Shown here in pieces: positions 19,847 to 29,920 of a stretch of 64,000 bases of DNA. The stretch comes from Bacillus spizizenii TU-B-10 (lineage in GTDB: Bacteria > Bacillota > Bacilli > Bacillales > Bacillaceae): positions 1,840,857 through 1,904,856 of the forward strand of contig NC_016047.1 of the NCBI RefSeq assembly GCF_000227465.1. The letters are read 5' to 3'. Every line of letters begins with the position of its first letter. Position 1 is the stretch's first letter. Below the pieces are notes generated by a model that was not told the origin of the DNA, did no database searches, and saw only the letters and a list, made by a program, of their open reading frames with translations. The position numbers and the translations under genes were made by a program.

Positions 19847-21127
19847 ATGTCATATGTAAATGAAATCAAAACAAAGCACGGCGGTTTAACCGCACACATT
19901 GTAAAAACAGAAAAATTCAAAACCGTCTCGCTTATTTTTAAAATGCTTGCACCGCTGACAAAGGACCAAGTCACCAAAAGAGCGCTGCTTCCGCATGTGC
20001 TTCTTCGCGGAACAAAAAGCCATCCGAAAACCGCAGAGTTGCGTTCTTATTTGGATGAACTATACGGCACGTCCGTTTCGGCGGATCTTTCGAAAAAAGG
20101 AGAGCGGCACGTCATTACGTTCAGGCTTGAAGTCCCGAATGAAAAATATTTAAAAGATCAAACGCCGCTTCTTGAAAAAGGACTGCAGCTTCTTGCAGAA
20201 ATCGTCTTTTCACCTGCTTTAGAAGGAGGCGCTTTTCAATCACAATATGTGGCTCAGGAAAAACGGACGCTCAAGCAAAGAATCCAAGCCGTCTATGACG
20301 ATAAAATGCGCTACTCGAATTTAAGGCTGATACAGGAAATGTGCAAAAATGAGCCTTACGCGCTCCATGTCAATGGGGAAATCGACGATGTCGATGCCAT
20401 TACGGCCGATCAATTATATGAAACATATCAAAGCGCTATCCAAAAAGACCAGCTCGATCTTTATGTCGTTGGCGATGTGGACACTAACCAAGTGCAAGCG
20501 GCAATTGATAAGTATTTCCAAGCAAAAGAGCGCAACCTCGGCACGCCTGAAAACAATCACGCTGAGCAAAAAGCCCAGCCTAAAGAAGTAATTGATGAAG
20601 AAGACGTCAAACAAGGAAAGCTGAATATCGGCTACCGCACCAGCATCACTTATACGGATCAGGATTATCCTGCTTTGCAAGTGTTTAACGGATTGTTTGG
20701 CGGATTCTCTCATTCCAAGCTTTTCATCAATGTTCGGGAAAAAGCCAGTCTTGCATACTACGCCGCTTCGCGTATAGAAAGTTTTAAAGGCTTGTTAATG
20801 GTGATGTCGGGCATTGAAGTGAAAAATTACGAACAGGCTGTTTCTATTATTGCTGAGCAATTTCAGGCAATGAAAAACGGCGACTTCAGCGAGCAGGACA
20901 TCGCTCAGACAAAGGCTGTCATTCGAAATCAAGTGCTGGAAACCATTGATACAGCGTACGGTTTATCTGAATTTTTATATCAGCAGGCCGCTGCCCAAGT
21001 CGATATTCCTATCGAAGAATTTCTTGCCAATATTGAGCAGGTCACAAAAGAGGATATCGTGAAAGCCGGCGAAAAGATTCAGCTTGATACGACTTATTTC
21101 TTAAAAGGGACGGAGGGTGCATCTTGA
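19847..21127 (+). CDS. ymfF: M16-family peptidase-like protein lacking the zinc motif
   Basis: 426 residues of the M16 fold. Where the active-site helix should read HxxEH, the protein has LLPHVLLRGTKSHP (about 45-58), so the zinc ligands are missing and it is probably not catalytic. It overlaps ymfH, which does carry the motif. The pair resembles active/inactive M16 heterodimers such as mitochondrial processing peptidase or AlbF/AlbE (family knowledge). The start is ATG behind GAAGGAGGT. Confidence 0.9.
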   Translation: MSYVNEIKTKHGGLTAHIVKTEKFKTVSLIFKMLAPLTKDQVTKRALLPHVLLRGTKSHPKTAELRSYLDELYGTSVSADLSKKGERHVITFRLEVPNEKYLKDQTPLLEKGLQLLAEIVFSPALEGGAFQSQYVAQEKRTLKQRIQAVYDDKMRYSNLRLIQEMCKNEPYALHVNGEIDDVDAITADQLYETYQSAIQKDQLDLYVVGDVDTNQVQAAIDKYFQAKERNLGTPENNHAEQKAQPKEVIDEEDVKQGKLNIGYRTSITYTDQDYPALQVFNGLFGGFSHSKLFINVREKASLAYYAASRIESFKGLLMVMSGIEVKNYEQAVSIIAEQFQAMKNGDFSEQDIAQTKAVIRNQVLETIDTAYGLSEFLYQQAAAQVDIPIEEFLANIEQVTKEDIVKAGEKIQLDTTYFLKGTEGAS

Positions 21128-22410
21128 TCAAACCAATCGAATACGAACAGCTTCAGGAGACGCTGTACCATGAAAAAATGCCGAACGGACTTGACGTTTA
21201 CGTTTTGCCGAAAAAAGGTTTCAACAAAACATATGCGGTCTTTACAACAAAGTACGGCTCTATAGATAACCGGTTTGTCCCTTTAGATAAAAATGAGATG
21301 GTTCACGTGCCAGACGGCATTGCCCATTTTCTTGAGCACAAGCTGTTTGAAAAAGCGGACGGAGATGTTTTTCAAGATTTCAGCAAACAGGGCGCTTCTG
21401 CTAATGCGTTTACGTCATTTACAAGAACGGCTTATCTTTTCTCAAGCACATCAAATGTTGAACGCAATTTAGAGACGCTCATCGATTTCGTACAGGACCC
21501 GTATTTTACTGAAAAAACGGTTGAAAAAGAAAAAGGGATTATCGGGCAGGAGATTAACATGTATGACGACAACCCCGATTGGAGGCTTTACTTCGGGGTC
21601 ATTGAAAACATGTACAAAGAACATCCTGTCAGAATTGACATAGCAGGAACAGTAGAAAGCATTTCACATATTACAAAAGACCTTCTTTATGAATGCTATG
21701 AAACGTTTTATCACCCGAGCAACATGCTCCTCTTTATTGTCGGGCCTGTAGATCCTGAAGCGATCATTTCTCAGGTAAGAGAAAATCAGGAGAGAAAGCC
21801 GTATACTGACCAGCCGGAGATCAAACGGGAAGAAGTGAAAGAGCAAGAAGCTGTTTTCCGAAAAGAAAAAGAGATCAAAATGAATGTGCAGGGACCGAAA
21901 TGCCTTGTCGGGCTGAAATCAAAGAATCCGTTTAAATTAGGCAAAGAGCTGTTAAAGCATGAACTTTCAATGAACTTATTGCTTGAATCTCTTTTCGGCA
22001 AAAGCTCTGCCCAGTACGAATCACTTTATGAAAAAGGGTATATTGACGAAACGTTCAGCTTTGATTTTACTGCTGAATATGGGTTCGGTTTTGCGGCGAT
22101 CGGCGGCGATACGCCGGAGCCTGATCAATTGGCAGAAGACATTTCAAGCATGCTTTTGCGCGCCGGTGAACTGATTACTGCTGAAAAGATTGAACTTGCC
22201 AGAAAGAAAAAGATCGGTACATTCTTAAAAGCGCTGAATTCACCTGAATACATTGCCAATCAATTTACCCGTTATGCTTTCTTGGATATGAGCCTGTTTG
22301 ACGTCGTAACGGTTCTCGAGCAAATTACCCTCGAGGATGTCCAGAAAGTCATACAAGAGGAAATTGCTGCAGACAGACTGACTGTCTGCAAGGTTGTTCC
22401 TAAATCATAA
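21124..22410 (+). CDS. ymfH: M16-family zinc peptidase
   Basis: 428 residues. The motif HFLEH sits at about 69-73 (GIAHFLEHKLF), and the distal Glu lies in GIIGQEINMYDDNP (about 139-152), so the zinc site is complete. TTG 21124 overlaps the ymfF stop, and GGAGGG lies within the end of ymfF, so the two proteins are made together. That supports a heterodimer with YmfF as structural partner. The substrate is unknown. A terminator follows at 22414. Confidence 0.9.
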   Translation: MIKPIEYEQLQETLYHEKMPNGLDVYVLPKKGFNKTYAVFTTKYGSIDNRFVPLDKNEMVHVPDGIAHFLEHKLFEKADGDVFQDFSKQGASANAFTSFTRTAYLFSSTSNVERNLETLIDFVQDPYFTEKTVEKEKGIIGQEINMYDDNPDWRLYFGVIENMYKEHPVRIDIAGTVESISHITKDLLYECYETFYHPSNMLLFIVGPVDPEAIISQVRENQERKPYTDQPEIKREEVKEQEAVFRKEKEIKMNVQGPKCLVGLKSKNPFKLGKELLKHELSMNLLLESLFGKSSAQYESLYEKGYIDETFSFDFTAEYGFGFAAIGGDTPEPDQLAEDISSMLLRAGELITAEKIELARKKKIGTFLKALNSPEYIANQFTRYAFLDMSLFDVVTVLEQITLEDVQKVIQEEIAADRLTVCKVVPKS

Positions 22411-22413
22411 ACA

Positions 22414-22443
22414 AACATCCCTCCAGTGTGAGGGGTGTTTTTC
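22414..22443 (+). terminator. terminator between ymfH and ymfI
   Basis: AACATCCCTC (22414-22423) pairs with GAGGGGTGTT (22430-22439), followed by TTTTC. ymfI starts only 20 bases later, so readthrough is probably needed for its expression. Confidence 0.75.
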
Positions 22444-22463
22444 TGCGGAAAGAAGGAAAGAGG

Positions 22464-23192
22464 ATGAACAAAACAGCACTAATCACCGGAGCAAGCGGCG
22501 GCATCGGCAAAAGCATAAGTGAAACCCTTGCGGCAGAGGGATACAATCTGCTTCTGCATTATAATACAAATCAAAACGCGGCAGCGGAGCTTACTGAAAA
22601 ACTAAGAGAGACGTTTGGCGTGCATGCTGAAACTTTGCAAGCCGATCTGTCCGCGCCAGAAGGAGCAGATAAGCTGACAAGTTCAATTGTTCAGCCGGTT
22701 GATGCGATTGTTTTAAATAGCGGAAGAAGCCATTTCGGACTGATTACGGATGTGGATAATGCAACAGTTCAGGAAATGGTTCAGCTCCATGTGGCGAGTC
22801 CGTATATGTTGACGAGAAACCTTCTTCCAGGCATGATCCGGAATAAATCAGGAGCGATTGTGGCTGTCAGCTCTATTTGGGGCGAGACTGGAGCATCTTG
22901 TGAAGTGCTGTACAGCATGGCAAAGGGAGCTCAGCACTCGTTTGTAAAAGGACTGGCTAAGGAGCTGGCGCCAAGCGGAATCAGAGTAAACGCCGTAGCG
23001 CCGGGCGCGGTTGATACAAATATGATGAATCAATTTACCCTGTCTGAAAAAGAAGAGATTGCTGATGAGATCCCGATTGGCCGGCTTGCCCGGCCGCAAG
23101 AAATTGCCGATGCAACAGCATTTCTCTTGTCTGAAAAAGCGTCATATATTACCGGCCAAATTCTGTCGGTGAATGGCGGTTGGCACTGCTGA
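22464..23192 (+). CDS. ymfI: short-chain dehydrogenase/reductase
   Basis: 242 residues of the classical SDR family. The NAD(P) motif TGASGGIG (about 8-15), the catalytic Ser (VSSIWG, about 135-140) and the YxxxK pair in YSMAK (about 151-155) are all present, so it should be active. It resembles 3-oxoacyl-ACP reductases (FabG). The substrate is not established. The frame is open from 22428, but AAGGAAAGAGG points to ATG 22464. It lies among genes for envelope and cell shape. Confidence 0.88.
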   Translation: MNKTALITGASGGIGKSISETLAAEGYNLLLHYNTNQNAAAELTEKLRETFGVHAETLQADLSAPEGADKLTSSIVQPVDAIVLNSGRSHFGLITDVDNATVQEMVQLHVASPYMLTRNLLPGMIRNKSGAIVAVSSIWGETGASCEVLYSMAKGAQHSFVKGLAKELAPSGIRVNAVAPGAVDTNMMNQFTLSEKEEIADEIPIGRLARPQEIADATAFLLSEKASYITGQILSVNGGWHC

Positions 23193-23272
23193 TTCGAAAA
23201 TATTCGGTGTATAGTTTCTTTTGCGAAGGACACAATAATCTTGTAACTTCACATGAAATGGAGGAAACGAGC

Positions 23273-23530
23273 ATGTCAGTATTAGAAAACTGGGATAACT
23301 GGAAAAACTTCCTTGGCGACCGTCTGAACTATGCGCAAGATAAAGGTATGAGCCAGGATACTATTACAGATCTTGCGACAGAAATCGGCAGTTACTTGGC
23401 TAATGAAGTGGAATCTAAGAACGAGCAGGAAAAAGTGCTGGCAGATCTTTGGAGCGTAGCATCAAAAGATGAACAGCACGCAATTGCCAATATGATGGTT
23501 AAGCTTGTTGAAAATAACAGCACTCACTAA
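23273..23530 (+). CDS. ymfJ: DUF3243 family protein YmfJ
   Basis: 85 residues, acidic and helical, no membrane segment. It begins MSVLENWDNWKNFLGDRL and belongs to the DUF3243 family of bacilli, function unknown. The frame is open upstream to 23180, overlapping ymfI, but ATG 23273 follows a GGAGGA site at 23260-23265 and gives the family length. A strong terminator follows. Confidence 0.88.
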   Translation: MSVLENWDNWKNFLGDRLNYAQDKGMSQDTITDLATEIGSYLANEVESKNEQEKVLADLWSVASKDEQHAIANMMVKLVENNSTH

Positions 23531-23531
23531 G

Positions 23532-23561
23532 AAGAGAGGGGATTTTTCCTCTCTTTTTTAT
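23532..23561 (+). terminator. terminator after ymfJ
   Basis: AAGAGAGG (23532-23539) pairs with CCTCTCTT (23548-23555), then T residues. Confidence 0.9.
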
Positions 23562-23659
23562 GTTTTCCTCATCACAGCAACATTCTTCTTTCTAATTAGA
23601 GAAAAATGCTTTATGATAAAGGAAGGTAAAATTTTGCCACAATGAAGGGGGTATATCAT

Positions 23660-24451
23660 TTGGCAAAGCTCGAATGGTATTTTGAATATGAAATTCAAGT
23701 GAACCGCCCCGGACTGCTCGGGGATATTTCATCTCTTCTTGGGATGCTTTCTATTAACATCGTAACGATAAACGGCGTCGATCTTTCCAGAAGGGGAATG
23801 CTCCTCAGGTGCCGCCATATAGATCAAATTAAACGATTAGAATCAATCTTAAAAACGATGGAAACAATTAAAGTAACGAAGCTGAGAGAACCGAGGCTTC
23901 GCGACCGTCTTGCCGTACGTCACGGCCGTTACATTCAAAGGGATGCCGATGACAAGAAAACGTTCCGCTTTGAACGGGACGAGCTAGGCTTATTAGTCGA
24001 TTTTATGGCCGAACTGTTCAAAAAAGAAGGCCATAAATTAATCGGGATCAGGGGGATGCCGCGTGTCGGAAAAACGGAATCGATTGTGGCCTCCAGCGTG
24101 TGTGCAAGCAAAAGGTGGCTGTTTGTGTCATCAACCTTGCTGAAGCAGACGATAAGAAGCCAGCTGATTGCCGATGAATACAGCACTGAAAACGTCTTTA
24201 TCGTGGACGGAATTGTGTCAACACGAAGAGGATCAGAACGCCACCTCCAGCTGGTCAGAGAAATCATGAGGCTGCCTGCAACAAAAGTGGTGGAGCATCC
24301 GGACATATTCGTTCAAAATACAGAGTATACACTAGATGACTTTGATTATATTATTGAACTTAGAAATGACCCTGATGAGGTTATTACATATGAACATGCC
24401 GAAGAACCCCAAATGTTTGACCAATCCGGGTTTTCAAGCTTTGATTTTTAA
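23660..24451 (+). CDS. ymfK: ACT-like and P-loop-like protein, DUF3388 family
   Basis: 263 residues. The N-terminal 70 residues look like an ACT-type regulatory fold (FEYEIQVNRPGLLGDISSLL). A central GMPRVGKTES (about 133-142) resembles a Walker A loop, followed by a hydrophobic strand and NVFIVDGIV that could be Walker B-like. This suggests nucleotide binding, but I cannot name a function. ATG 23642 is in frame, but AAGGGGG lies right after it. TTG 23660, about eight bases downstream of that site, is the better start. rodZ follows after 18 bases. Confidence 0.85.
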   Translation: MAKLEWYFEYEIQVNRPGLLGDISSLLGMLSINIVTINGVDLSRRGMLLRCRHIDQIKRLESILKTMETIKVTKLREPRLRDRLAVRHGRYIQRDADDKKTFRFERDELGLLVDFMAELFKKEGHKLIGIRGMPRVGKTESIVASSVCASKRWLFVSSTLLKQTIRSQLIADEYSTENVFIVDGIVSTRRGSERHLQLVREIMRLPATKVVEHPDIFVQNTEYTLDDFDYIIELRNDPDEVITYEHAEEPQMFDQSGFSSFDF

Positions 24452-24469
24452 AATTGGAAGGTGTTTGTT

Positions 24470-25384
24470 GTGACTGAACTAGGAATCCGGCTCAAAGAAG
24501 CCAGAGAGGAAAAAGCAATGTCATTGGATGATCTCCAAGCGGCAACAAAGATTCAAAAAAGGTATTTAACCGCCTTGGAGGAAGGAAACTATGACATTAT
24601 TCCGGGGAAGTTTTATGTTCGGGCATTCATCAAGCAATATGCGGAAGCTGTCGGGCTTGATGCGGATCAGCTGTTTGAGGAGCATAAAAAAGATATTCCA
24701 AATACGTATCATGACGATGTGTCTGAAAAGATCTCCGGCATGAATCTTCAAAAGGAAATGCCAAAGCCAGCATCTAAGGCGCTGGAGCTGCTGCCAACGA
24801 TACTTGTCATTCTCGGCGTGATTGTCGTGATTGCGATTGTGTACGCGATCATTCAGTTTGCGAATCATAAAAACAGCGATGATAACAATGCCGCATCTGA
24901 AAAATCAATTACGCAAAGTGAAAGCAAGTACGAAATCCCAAAAGATTCATCACTAAAAGAGTATCAAAGCAACAGCTCTGAAAAAGAGACAGACACTAAA
25001 AAAGAAACGAAAGAAAAAGAAGATAAAAAAGAAGAAAGCGACAGTGATAAACTGGAGATTAAAGCAACTGGCACTGAAGGATCATTAACAACTTATGAAG
25101 TGTCCGGCGCTGATAAAATCGAGCTCGAACTGAAGGCATCAGACAGTTCTTGGATTCGAGTACGCGATGAAAACAGCAGCTCGTTAAAAGAGGGAACGCT
25201 GAAAAAAGGCGAAACCTATAAAAAAGACATAACTGATCAGAAACAAGTTGAAATCCGCACCGGATATGCACCTAATCTGAAAATAAAAATCAACGGTGAG
25301 GTTCTTTCATATGAACTTGACCCGAAAAAAGTGATGGCACAAACCATAAAGATTGTAAATAAAAAGGAAGAAAAGTCATCTTAA
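24470..25384 (+). CDS. rodZ: cell shape protein RodZ
   Basis: 304 residues. An N-terminal HTH_25 domain (LGIRLKEAREEKAMSLDDLQ, about 3-22, through about 75) binds MreB filaments in the cytoplasm. One membrane helix follows (ELLPTILVILGVIVVIAIVY, about 105-125). Then comes a Ser/Lys/Glu-rich extracellular linker, and a C-terminal beta domain (about 195-300; DUF4115-like) with WIRVRDEN. RodZ links the cytoskeleton to the wall elongation complex. The start is GTG 24470, eight bases after GGAAGG. GTG 24461 overlaps the site. pgsA follows. Confidence 0.93.
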   Translation: MTELGIRLKEAREEKAMSLDDLQAATKIQKRYLTALEEGNYDIIPGKFYVRAFIKQYAEAVGLDADQLFEEHKKDIPNTYHDDVSEKISGMNLQKEMPKPASKALELLPTILVILGVIVVIAIVYAIIQFANHKNSDDNNAASEKSITQSESKYEIPKDSSLKEYQSNSSEKETDTKKETKEKEDKKEESDSDKLEIKATGTEGSLTTYEVSGADKIELELKASDSSWIRVRDENSSSLKEGTLKKGETYKKDITDQKQVEIRTGYAPNLKIKINGEVLSYELDPKKVMAQTIKIVNKKEEKSS

Positions 25385-25404
25385 TTACCAGATGACTTTT
25401 CTTC
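25371..25404 (+). terminator. terminator-like hairpin at the rodZ-pgsA junction
   Basis: AAAAGTCATCT (25371-25381) pairs with AGATGACTTTT (25390-25400). The stem covers the end of rodZ and stop. pgsA must be reached by readthrough or its own promoter. Confidence 0.6.
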
Positions 25405-25433
25405 ACGTCCGAGTATGAAATTGGAGGGGCTTT

Positions 25434-26015
25434 ATGTTTAACTTACCAAATAAAATCACACTTGCTAGAATCGCATTAATCCCAATCTTCATGATTATCA
25501 TGCTGGCACCGTTTGACTGGGGCAGGCTCGAATTTGGAGACGAATCGATTCCGGTCGCACACTTGGCGGGGGCTATTCTATTTATTATTGCATCCACAAC
25601 AGACTGGATAGACGGATATTATGCCCGAAAACTGAATCTCGTTACAAACTTCGGAAAATTTCTAGATCCGCTTGCGGACAAACTGCTTGTATCCGCAGCG
25701 TTAATTATCCTTGTTCAATTTGATCTTGCTCCAGCCTGGATGGTCATTGTGATTATCAGCCGAGAGTTTGCCGTGACAGGTTTAAGGCTTGTCTTAGCCG
25801 GAACAGGAGAAGTCGTAGCTGCTAACATGCTTGGTAAAATTAAAACCTGGGCACAAATCATTGCGGTTTCCGCATTGCTTCTTCATAATCTTCCGTTTGA
25901 ACTTGTGTCATTCCCGTTCGCTGACTTAGCGCTGTGGGTAGCCGTCTTCTTTACTGTCGTCTCAGGCTGGGAATATTTCGCTAAAAACTGGGAAGCGTTA
26001 AAAACATCTAACTAA
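25434..26015 (+). CDS. pgsA: phosphatidylglycerophosphate synthase
   Basis: 193-residue membrane enzyme joining CDP-diacylglycerol and glycerol-3-phosphate, the first committed step to phosphatidylglycerol. The CDP-alcohol phosphotransferase signature runs from DWIDGYYAR to [10 protein letters not shown] (about 59-83), with all Asp residues present. About five membrane helices. The start is ATG behind TTGGAGGGG. cinA begins 17 bases later. Confidence 0.97.
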   Translation: MFNLPNKITLARIALIPIFMIIMLAPFDWGRLEFGDESIPVAHLAGAILFIIASTTDWIDGYYARKLNLVTNFGKFLDPLADKLLVSAALIILVQFDLAPAWMVIVIISREFAVTGLRLVLAGTGEVVAANMLGKIKTWAQIIAVSALLLHNLPFELVSFPFADLALWVAVFFTVVSGWEYFAKNWEALKTSN

Positions 26016-26032
26016 GAAAGAAGGACTTCGTC

Positions 26033-27283
26033 ATGGAATTTCCAAAAAAAGCAGAAATTATTGCAGTCGGTTCAGAGCTATTGCTTGGCCAGATCGCCAA
26101 TACAAATGCTCAATTTATCAGCAAACAGCTCGCTGAAATCGGAGTGAACGTATTTTATCATACAGCAGTCGGAGATAACCCGGACCGGCTGAAGCAGGTC
26201 ATCCGCATTGCTGAAGAACGCTCTGACTTCATTATTTTTTCAGGAGGTCTCGGACCGACAAAAGATGATCTGACGAAAGAAACGATTGCAAATGCGCTGG
26301 GACGTCAGCTTGTGTTAAATGATGAGGCGTTCCAATCCATTGAGGACTATTTCAAACGAACAAAACGGACGATGTCACCTAATAATAGAAAACAGGCGCT
26401 TGTAATCGAAGGATCTGACGTACTGGCAAATCACTTTGGAATGGCACCGGGAATGCTCACAGAACATGAATCGCGCTTTTATATGCTTCTTCCTGGACCG
26501 CCAAGCGAATTGCGTCCCATGTTTGAAAACGAGGCAAAGCCTCTTCTGCTGAAAAAGATGGGTTCAAATGAAAAAATTGTGTCAACCGTTCTTCGCTTTT
26601 TCGGTATTGGTGAATCTCAGCTTGAAGCCGATTTGGAAGATATTATTGATGCACAAACCAACCCGACAATCGCTCCTTTGGCGGCAGATGGAGAGGTGAC
26701 GCTGCGTCTGACAGCCAAGCATGCTGACGAAAAGGAAACAGAGCGTCTGTTAAAAGAAACAGAGGCTGTTATTTTAGAACGTGTCGGTGAATTTTTCTAT
26801 GGTTACGATGATACTTCCCTTGTAAAAGAGCTTTCTAAAGCATGTAAGGAAAAAAGCATTACGATTTCCGCGGCGGAAAGTTTTACCGGCGGGCTGTTTT
26901 CTGAATGGCTGACGGATCTTAGCGGTGCTTCAAAACGATTTGCCGGCGGCGTCGTTTGCTATACAAACGACATGAAGCAGAATGTGCTTGGCGTTAAGAA
27001 GGAAACATTAGATCAATTTGGCGCGGTCAGCAAGGAGTGCGCATCAGAGCTGGCAAAGGGTGTTCAAAAGCTCACTGGTAGCGACATCGGCATCAGCTTT
27101 ACCGGTGTAGCAGGACCTGATACTCAAGAAGGGCATGAGCCTGGGCATGTGTTTATCGGTATTTCAGCTAATGGAAAAGAAGAGGTTCACGAGTTTCACT
27201 TTGCGGGCTCCAGAACGGGAATCAGAAAACGCGGTGCCAAATACGGCTGCCATTTAATCTTGAAGCTTTTAGAGCAAATATAA
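26033..27283 (+). CDS. cinA: competence-damage inducible protein CinA
   Basis: 416 residues. The N-terminal half is a molybdopterin-binding-like domain ([30 protein letters not shown]). The C-terminal half, from about residue 255, is a PncC-like nicotinamide-nucleotide amidase fold ([24 protein letters not shown]). In gram-positives cinA is commonly linked to recA and induced with competence (established knowledge). The start is ATG with AAAGAAGG upstream. recA follows after a 172-base gap with its own promoter. Confidence 0.95.
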   Translation: MEFPKKAEIIAVGSELLLGQIANTNAQFISKQLAEIGVNVFYHTAVGDNPDRLKQVIRIAEERSDFIIFSGGLGPTKDDLTKETIANALGRQLVLNDEAFQSIEDYFKRTKRTMSPNNRKQALVIEGSDVLANHFGMAPGMLTEHESRFYMLLPGPPSELRPMFENEAKPLLLKKMGSNEKIVSTVLRFFGIGESQLEADLEDIIDAQTNPTIAPLAADGEVTLRLTAKHADEKETERLLKETEAVILERVGEFFYGYDDTSLVKELSKACKEKSITISAAESFTGGLFSEWLTDLSGASKRFAGGVVCYTNDMKQNVLGVKKETLDQFGAVSKECASELAKGVQKLTGSDIGISFTGVAGPDTQEGHEPGHVFIGISANGKEEVHEFHFAGSRTGIRKRGAKYGCHLILKLLEQI

Positions 27284-27369
27284 TATTTTCAGCACATTAT
27301 CCTCCTAAAAAAACATGATTTCTCTGATACATTATGATATTTTGATAGAAATCACGCCAAGAAAAAATC

Positions 27370-27383
27370 CGAATATGCGTTCG
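27370..27383 (+). promoter_or_regulatory. LexA (SOS) box of recA
   Basis: CGAATATGCGTTCG closely fits the Bacillus LexA consensus CGAAC-N4-GTTCG. It lies 8 bases before the recA -35, giving damage-inducible control. Confidence 0.85.
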
Positions 27384-27391
27384 CTTTTTTC

Positions 27392-27420
27392 TTGGCAAAT
27401 CCCTTCAAACAGGGTATAGT
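27392..27420 (+). promoter_or_regulatory. sigma A promoter of recA
   Basis: TTGGCA (27392-27397), 17 bases, TATAGT (27415-27420). Confidence 0.8.
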
Positions 27421-27455
27421 ATATGTAGTGGTAACATAAAGGAGGAAAAAATAGA

Positions 27456-28502
27456 ATGAGTGATCGTCAGGCAGCCTTAGATATGGCTCTTAAACAAATA
27501 GAAAAACAGTTCGGCAAAGGTTCCATTATGAAACTGGGAGAAAAGACAGATACAAGAATTTCTACTGTCCCAAGCGGCTCCCTCGCTCTTGATACGGCAT
27601 TAGGAATTGGCGGATATCCGCGCGGGCGGATTATTGAAGTATATGGTCCTGAAAGCTCAGGTAAAACAACTGTGGCGCTTCATGCGATTGCTGAGGTTCA
27701 GCAGCAGGGCGGACAAGCCGCGTTTATCGATGCGGAGCATGCGCTAGATCCGGTATACGCGCAAAAGCTCGGAGTCAATATCGAAGAGCTTTTACTGTCT
27801 CAGCCTGATACAGGCGAGCAGGCGCTTGAAATTGCGGAAGCGCTGGTTCGAAGCGGTGCAGTTGACATTGTTGTTGTCGATTCTGTGGCAGCTCTCGTGC
27901 CGAAAGCGGAAATTGAAGGCGACATGGGAGATTCGCATGTCGGTTTACAAGCACGCTTAATGTCTCAAGCGCTTCGTAAGCTTTCAGGGGCCATTAACAA
28001 ATCGAAGACAATTGCGATTTTCATTAACCAAATTCGTGAAAAAGTCGGCGTTATGTTCGGGAACCCGGAAACAACTCCTGGCGGCCGTGCGCTGAAATTC
28101 TACTCTTCCGTGCGTCTTGAAGTGCGCCGTGCTGAACAGCTGAAACAAGGAAACGACGTAATGGGGAACAAAACGAAAATCAAAGTCGTGAAAAACAAGG
28201 TAGCTCCGCCGTTCCGTACAGCCGAGGTTGACATTATGTACGGAGAAGGCATCTCAAAAGAAGGCGAAATCATTGATCTTGGAACTGAACTTGATATCGT
28301 GCAAAAAAGCGGTTCATGGTATTCTTATGAAGAAGAGCGTCTTGGCCAAGGCCGTGAAAATGCAAAACAATTCTTGAAAGAAAATAAAGATATCATGCTG
28401 ATGATCCAGGAGCAAATTCGCGAACATTACGGCTTGGATAATCACGGAGCAGTTCAGCAGCAAGCTGGAGAGGCACAAGAAGAACTCGAATTTGAAGAAT
28501 AA
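27456..28502 (+). CDS. recA: recombinase RecA
   Basis: 348 residues. Strand-exchange ATPase and co-protease for LexA. Walker [10 protein letters not shown] (about 65-73), Walker B region [10 protein letters not shown] (about 140-149), DNA-binding loop region with [21 protein letters not shown] (split at residues 195-215), and an acidic C-terminal tail ([10 protein letters not shown]). The start is ATG behind AAAGGAGG. A LexA box, a promoter and a strong terminator frame the gene as a single unit. Confidence 0.99.
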   Translation: MSDRQAALDMALKQIEKQFGKGSIMKLGEKTDTRISTVPSGSLALDTALGIGGYPRGRIIEVYGPESSGKTTVALHAIAEVQQQGGQAAFIDAEHALDPVYAQKLGVNIEELLLSQPDTGEQALEIAEALVRSGAVDIVVVDSVAALVPKAEIEGDMGDSHVGLQARLMSQALRKLSGAINKSKTIAIFINQIREKVGVMFGNPETTPGGRALKFYSSVRLEVRRAEQLKQGNDVMGNKTKIKVVKNKVAPPFRTAEVDIMYGEGISKEGEIIDLGTELDIVQKSGSWYSYEEERLGQGRENAKQFLKENKDIMLMIQEQIREHYGLDNHGAVQQQAGEAQEELEFEE

Positions 28503-28528
28503 AAATAAAATAAGTTTGAAATGATACA

Positions 28529-28557
28529 AAAGGCTGAGTGAAAAACTCAGCCTTTTT
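28529..28557 (+). terminator. terminator after recA
   Basis: AAAGGCTGAGT (28529-28539) pairs with ACTCAGCCTTT (28545-28555), then TT and further T-rich sequence. Confidence 0.92.
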
Positions 28558-28595
28558 GTATTTTTACAAAAAAACGATAAAAATATTGCTTTTTT

Positions 28596-28623
28596 TGACA
28601 ACTTTTTTAGTGCTTTATTCGTC
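28596..28623 (+). promoter_or_regulatory. sigma X promoter of pbpX
   Basis: TGACAAC (28596-28602), 17 bases, CGTC (28620-28623). This fits the ECF sigma X pattern (AAC / CGTC). pbpX is a known sigma X target in B. subtilis (established knowledge). Confidence 0.65.
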
Positions 28624-28670
28624 TAACAAAACGTGTGCAAAATGGAATTTATTTCGGGAGGAAAAAATGA

Positions 28671-29846
28671 ATGACAAGCCCAACCCGCAGAAGAACTGCG
28701 AAACGCAGACGGAGAAAACTAAATAAAAGAGGCAAACTTTTGCTTGGTCTTTTAGCAGTGATGATTTGCTTCACGATTTGGAATGCGCTTCAACGAAATA
28801 GTGAAGAGAACGAGCCATCACAAGAAACTGCAGCAGTTTCAGATACCAGCCAGAAAAAAGAAGTCAAAAAGAAAACCACCAAAAAAACAGACGAACAAAT
28901 CAAAATAGTCGACCGTAATCAAAAAATCAGCAATTATTTAAAAGAGATCGGTTTCAGCGGAACAGCCATGATTGTCAGAAATGGAGAAATCGTAACAAGT
29001 AAAGGTTTTGGTTATGCAGACCGTAAACATCACATTCAAAATAATCCATTGACATCTTTTTATGTCGGTTCGTCACAAAAAGCGTTGATTGCAACCGCTA
29101 TTTTGCAGCTTGAGGAAAAAGGGAAACTTCAAACAAGTGATCCTGTAAGCACATATTTACCTCATTTTCCCAATGGACAAACAATTACTTTGAAGAACCT
29201 GCTTACACATACATCGGGAATAAATGGACATATTGAAGGCAATGGCGCAATCACTCCGGACGATTTAATAAAAGACATAGAACGTCAGGGAATCAAACGT
29301 CAGCCGGGCGTATGGGACTATAAGGATTCCAATTATTCTGTTCTCGCTTATATTATTGCTGAAGTAAGTGGTGAGTCTTATGAACAATACATAACGAATC
29401 ATATTTTTAAACCGGCGGGAATGACGCATGCAGGCTTTTATAAAACATATAATAAAGAACCTTATCCTGCTGTCGGGTATAAGCTGAAGGGCAGCAGAAC
29501 GGTTACACCGTATATGCCTGATCTATCTCAGTTGTATGGAGCCGGTGATATTTATATGAGCGCTATAGATATGTACAAATTTGACCAAGCGCTGATAGAT
29601 GGCAAACTGTATTCGCCAAAAAGCTACGAAAAGATGTTTACGCCAGGGAGCAGCTCTACATATGGTATGGGATTTTATGTCGCTCCCGGAAGCTATTCAA
29701 ACCATGGTGTCATGCCGGGCTTCAACATCTTGAACAGCTTTAGCAAATCTGGGCAAACCATTGTTGTTTTGTTGTCAAACATTCAAAATAACGCTAAATT
29801 AGGCCAAGTGAACAATAAAATATACCAGCTTCTGAATCAAGAATGA
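28671..29846 (+). CDS. pbpX: penicillin-binding protein X, class C beta-lactamase-like
   Basis: 391 residues. A very basic N-terminus (RRRTAKRRRRK) and one membrane helix (LLLGLLAVMICFTIW, about 23-37) anchor it facing outward. A Ser/Lys-rich linker precedes the serine hydrolase domain (about 80-390), with SSQK as the SxxK nucleophile motif (about 135-138) and YKDSNY in place of the YxN region. It is an endopeptidase or transpeptidase-like low-molecular-weight PBP of unclear substrate. The start is ATG 28671, eight bases after GGGAGGA. The sigma X promoter upstream suggests envelope-stress control. Confidence 0.93.
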   Translation: MTSPTRRRTAKRRRRKLNKRGKLLLGLLAVMICFTIWNALQRNSEENEPSQETAAVSDTSQKKEVKKKTTKKTDEQIKIVDRNQKISNYLKEIGFSGTAMIVRNGEIVTSKGFGYADRKHHIQNNPLTSFYVGSSQKALIATAILQLEEKGKLQTSDPVSTYLPHFPNGQTITLKNLLTHTSGINGHIEGNGAITPDDLIKDIERQGIKRQPGVWDYKDSNYSVLAYIIAEVSGESYEQYITNHIFKPAGMTHAGFYKTYNKEPYPAVGYKLKGSRTVTPYMPDLSQLYGAGDIYMSAIDMYKFDQALIDGKLYSPKSYEKMFTPGSSSTYGMGFYVAPGSYSNHGVMPGFNILNSFSKSGQTIVVLLSNIQNNAKLGQVNNKIYQLLNQE

Positions 29847-29920
29847 TTTATGATCTTCTTTGGAAGGATTGCATTCGGCACGTTAAAAGACGGCAGTCGG
29901 CAAACGTTAAGATGGCAAGC

